DNA of 64,000 nt from Nocardia niigatensis NBRC 100131 (GTDB lineage: Bacteria > Actinomycetota > Actinomycetes > Mycobacteriales > Mycobacteriaceae): positions 186,001-250,000 of the forward strand of contig NZ_BAGC01000044.1 in the NCBI RefSeq assembly GCF_000308655.1. The letters run 5' to 3'. The translations under genes were made by a program, and so were the position numbers. The notes beneath the pieces were generated by a model. The model saw only the letters and a program-made list of their open reading frames with translations, did no database searches and was not told where the DNA came from. Position 1 is the first letter of the stretch. Every line of letters begins with the position of its first letter. Below, piece after piece: positions 61,950-64,000 of the stretch.

Positions 61950-62130
61950 GATGCCACTCTCCCAGGGTCCCGGCGACGCCCCGGCCGGGATACCGGCACG
62001 CAGCGTCGCAGTCCGATGATGCGAGTTGGTCCCAGGGGACCGTTCGCGCCCCACTCTACGTAAAACGCCCGCCGCGCGGCCCAACACCTGCCGCGCGGGG
62101 CACACCCGGGCGGGATGCGAGGATTGCCGG

Positions 62131-62739
62131 GTGAATCCAGAGCAGTGGGCGGCCTCGGCCCTGTACCGGTGTATCCGGGAAGTCGCGGAATATGTGGACG
62201 GCGAGGGCTGGGACCGCCCGCCGCAGATGTTCGCGCTGGTACCGACGGCCGACCTGGTCGCCGCCGAACCCACCCTGCTGGATCAGCTGGACGAGCAGGA
62301 CGCCCTGACTCCCATTGCGCAGGAGCCGTTCCCGGAGGACATCGCGGGCGAGGCCGACGCCATGGCGCTCGACGAGTTCCTGGCCACCACCAGCTGGCCG
62401 CCGTCGGTCGAGGGCTGCGTTCTCGTCCAGCAGATCGTGGTGCTGCCGCCCACCGCAGAGCAGAGCCTCGACGATGCCATCGCTCCCCTGCTCGCCGACC
62501 GCGATGCCGCCGACCAGGCCGGCCGCCGCGCGGCCATGACCCACGCCGAGCGCCGCGACGCCCGGCTTTTCGTCGGTGTGCTGCGCGACGGCACCTCGCT
62601 GTCGCTGCTGCAGGTCCGTCCCAGCGAGGAGGACGAGGACCCCTTCGGCGATCTCGATCTGCGTACCGCCCCGAACCTGGCCCCGAATCTGGTCGAGGCG
62701 CTGCGGCACACCTTGGAGAACGACCCCGACGAGTTCTGA
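62131..62739 (+). CDS. PPA1309-family protein
   Basis: 202 residues, cytoplasmic. Recognised by NPEQWAASALYRCIREVAEY and LDQLDEQDALTPIAQEPFPE, LDEFLATTSWPPSVEGCVLV and the C-terminal NLAPNLVEALRHTLENDPDEF. The family is conserved in actinobacteria next to UPF0182 and the PDZ-Lon protease and is uncharacterised. GTG 62131 starts the conserved block; it sits divergent from UPF0182 and convergent with the Lon-type gene with a 6-bp gap. Confidence 0.88.
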   Translation: MNPEQWAASALYRCIREVAEYVDGEGWDRPPQMFALVPTADLVAAEPTLLDQLDEQDALTPIAQEPFPEDIAGEADAMALDEFLATTSWPPSVEGCVLVQQIVVLPPTAEQSLDDAIAPLLADRDAADQAGRRAAMTHAERRDARLFVGVLRDGTSLSLLQVRPSEEDEDPFGDLDLRTAPNLAPNLVEALRHTLENDPDEF

Positions 62740-62745
62740 CGGGGC

Positions 62746-63792
62746 TCAGCTACAGCTGGTGACTTCCTTGCCGGCGTTGATGTCCTCGAGCGATTGCACT
62801 GCGCCGGACAGGTTCTCGACCTTGACCAGGCGCAGGCCCGCCGGGGTCCGCTGCGCGGCCTCGTTGCAGTTGGCGGCGGGGACCATGAAGGTCTCGGCGC
62901 CGGCCTCGCGGGCGGCGATCATCTTGTACTGGATACCGCCGATCGGGCCGACCTTGCCGTCGGGGTCGATGGTGCCGGTGCCAGCGACGAACTTGCCGCC
63001 GGACAGGTCGCCGGTGGTGAGCTTGTCGACCAGGGCCAGGGTGAACATCAGGCCCGCCGAGGGACCGCCGATCTCGCCGAGATTGAAGTCGACCTTGATC
63101 GGGCCCTTGTTGACCTCGTCGGGTGTGATGCCGAGATAGCCCTTGCCGGAATCGTCGGGGCGCGCGCCCAGGGTGATCTCCGCGGTCTGCTCGGCGCCGT
63201 CGCGACGCACGACCACCGGGATCGTGGTGCCCGGCTTGGCCGAGGAGACCGCGGTCACAACATCTTTGGTGGTGGCGATCGGCTTACCGTCGACGCTGAC
63301 GATTTCGTCGCCCTTCTTCAGCATGCCCTTGGCCGGGCCGTCGTCGGCGACATTCGCCAGCTGCACCGCGGTCGGCAGCTTCAGATAGTTGAGGGCCGCC
63401 AATTCCGCGGAGTCCTCGGAATCCTTGAACTGCTGCTGATTGGATTTGTCTACATCGTCACGCGACTGCCCCGGCGGATAGACCTCGGCGCGCGGCACCA
63501 AACCGTGCTGACCGTCGATCCACAAGCCGATCGCCTCGAAGATATTCAGCCGGTCGCGAACGGAGACGGTCGTCATATTCAGATTGCCGGAGGTCGATTT
63601 CACCGGCGCGCCCTTCACGTCGACGACCTGTTTTCCGTCGACTTCGCCCAGCGTATTGAAGGTCGGCCCCGGTCCGAGCGCCACGAACGGGACAGTGACG
63701 ACACTGCCCAGTATGCCCAGCGCCAGAATCGGGACGAGAGCGGCGAGCAGGGTGAATATCCGACGGTTCACGCGGCCAAGGGTACTGGTCAT
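62746..63792 (-). CDS. PDZ-domain Lon-like protease (YlbL type, Rv3194c-like)
   Basis: 348 residues. A single N-terminal helix (FTLLAALVPILALGILGSVV) anchors it. A PDZ domain follows (LANVADDGPAKGMLKKGDEI, VSVDGKPIATTKDVVTAVSS) and the Lon catalytic domain: Ser in GEIGGPSAGLMFTLALVDKL and Lys in GPIGGIQYKMIAAREAGAE. The Ser-Lys pair is intact. It should cleave membrane-linked or secreted proteins. ATG 63792 is used; ATG 63801 and GTG 63771 are also in frame. Same gene order as M. tuberculosis Rv3193c-Rv3195. Confidence 0.9.
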   Translation of the reverse strand: MTSTLGRVNRRIFTLLAALVPILALGILGSVVTVPFVALGPGPTFNTLGEVDGKQVVDVKGAPVKSTSGNLNMTTVSVRDRLNIFEAIGLWIDGQHGLVPRAEVYPPGQSRDDVDKSNQQQFKDSEDSAELAALNYLKLPTAVQLANVADDGPAKGMLKKGDEIVSVDGKPIATTKDVVTAVSSAKPGTTIPVVVRRDGAEQTAEITLGARPDDSGKGYLGITPDEVNKGPIKVDFNLGEIGGPSAGLMFTLALVDKLTTGDLSGGKFVAGTGTIDPDGKVGPIGGIQYKMIAAREAGAETFMVPAANCNEAAQRTPAGLRLVKVENLSGAVQSLEDINAGKEVTSCS

Positions 63793-63856
63793 CGAGGCCA
63801 TTGCCGCGCTCCGCTCGGCGGTTCGCGTGCTTCGTGGCTCCAGTACCGTAGTGGGT

Positions 63857-64000
63857 ATGAGTGATTTTCCGTTCGGATTCTCGAATCGCGATGACGACCC
63901 GGAGCGCAAGCCCGGGGACCAGTCCAGCGGTTCTGGTGCGAACAACCCGTTCGGATTCGAGATGGGCGGTCCGGGCGGCGGCGGATTCGATCCCTCGCAA
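63857..64000 (+). CDS. Zinc-dependent metalloprotease (Rv3195-like), 5' part
   Basis: First 48 codons before the right edge: the Gly/Asp/Pro-rich N-terminus MSDFPFGFSNRDDDPERKPG, then NNPFGFEMGGPGGGGFDPSQ. It matches the opening of the M. tuberculosis Rv3195 type of coenzyme-F420-like/zincin protein, whose metal site lies further on and is not in the window. It is divergent from the PDZ/Lon protease with a 64-bp gap. Family by similarity of the N-terminal tail and by gene order. Confidence 0.75.
   Translation, partial: MSDFPFGFSNRDDDPERKPGDQSSGSGANNPFGFEMGGPGGGGFDPSQ

Overview
The window is high-GC actinobacterial DNA, most likely Nocardia or a close mycolic-acid-producing relative (Mycobacteriales). 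Supporting signs are a mycobacterial-type HisN, an Rpf resuscitation factor preceded by CRP-type sites, a block matching the order of M. tuberculosis Rv3193c-Rv3195 (UPF0182 protein, PDZ/Lon protease, zinc metalloprotease), many acyl-CoA enzymes, GTG starts and MmyB-type XRE regulators. The species is inferred.

0-24 kb is a metabolic region. It has a flavin reductase beside an XRE regulator, hisN, a two-gene acyl-CoA dehydrogenase operon behind two tandem operator palindromes, a Tat-exported serine hydrolase, two SDR enzymes around a LuxR regulator, and two tandem FadD-type acyl-CoA ligases. Then come a histidine-rich membrane protein with a PepSY protein (possibly metal-related), galK, a membrane diguanylate cyclase, a lipoprotein and a molybdopterin oxidoreductase.

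24-44 kb holds envelope and regulatory genes: an SGNH hydrolase, an MFS exporter fused to three Ig-like domains, PhoU, a TetR/FAD-monooxygenase pair, DUF2252, a quinone oxidoreductase, HrpB helicase, a DUF4185 secreted protein, an L,D-transpeptidase, a TetR regulator, a cutinase-like protein, a universal stress protein and a NarL-type two-component system.

44-57 kb is the accessory part. First is an eroded lipid-type biosynthesis locus: an intact carrier protein, the 5' third of an acyl-AMP ligase joined directly to the 3' end of an MMPL transporter gene, an intact FAD oxidoreductase, and a monooxygenase with a one-base frameshift. Next, two near-identical initiator tRNA genes bracket about 9 kb containing a YhgE/Pip protein, a PP2C phosphatase, a truncated hydrolase, an MmyB-type XRE regulator, and a TIR-nSTAND-WD40 gene (an architecture typical of conflict or anti-phage proteins) broken by an amber codon and a frameshift with probable loss of WD40 blades.

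57-64 kb returns to core genes: rpf with two CRP-like sites and a structured leader, an AsnC remnant, the large UPF0182 membrane protein, a PPA1309-like protein, the PDZ/Lon protease and the start of a zinc metalloprotease running off the window. Many transcription units end in clear hairpin terminators. No CRISPR array, rRNA, insertion sequence or phage structural gene was seen.
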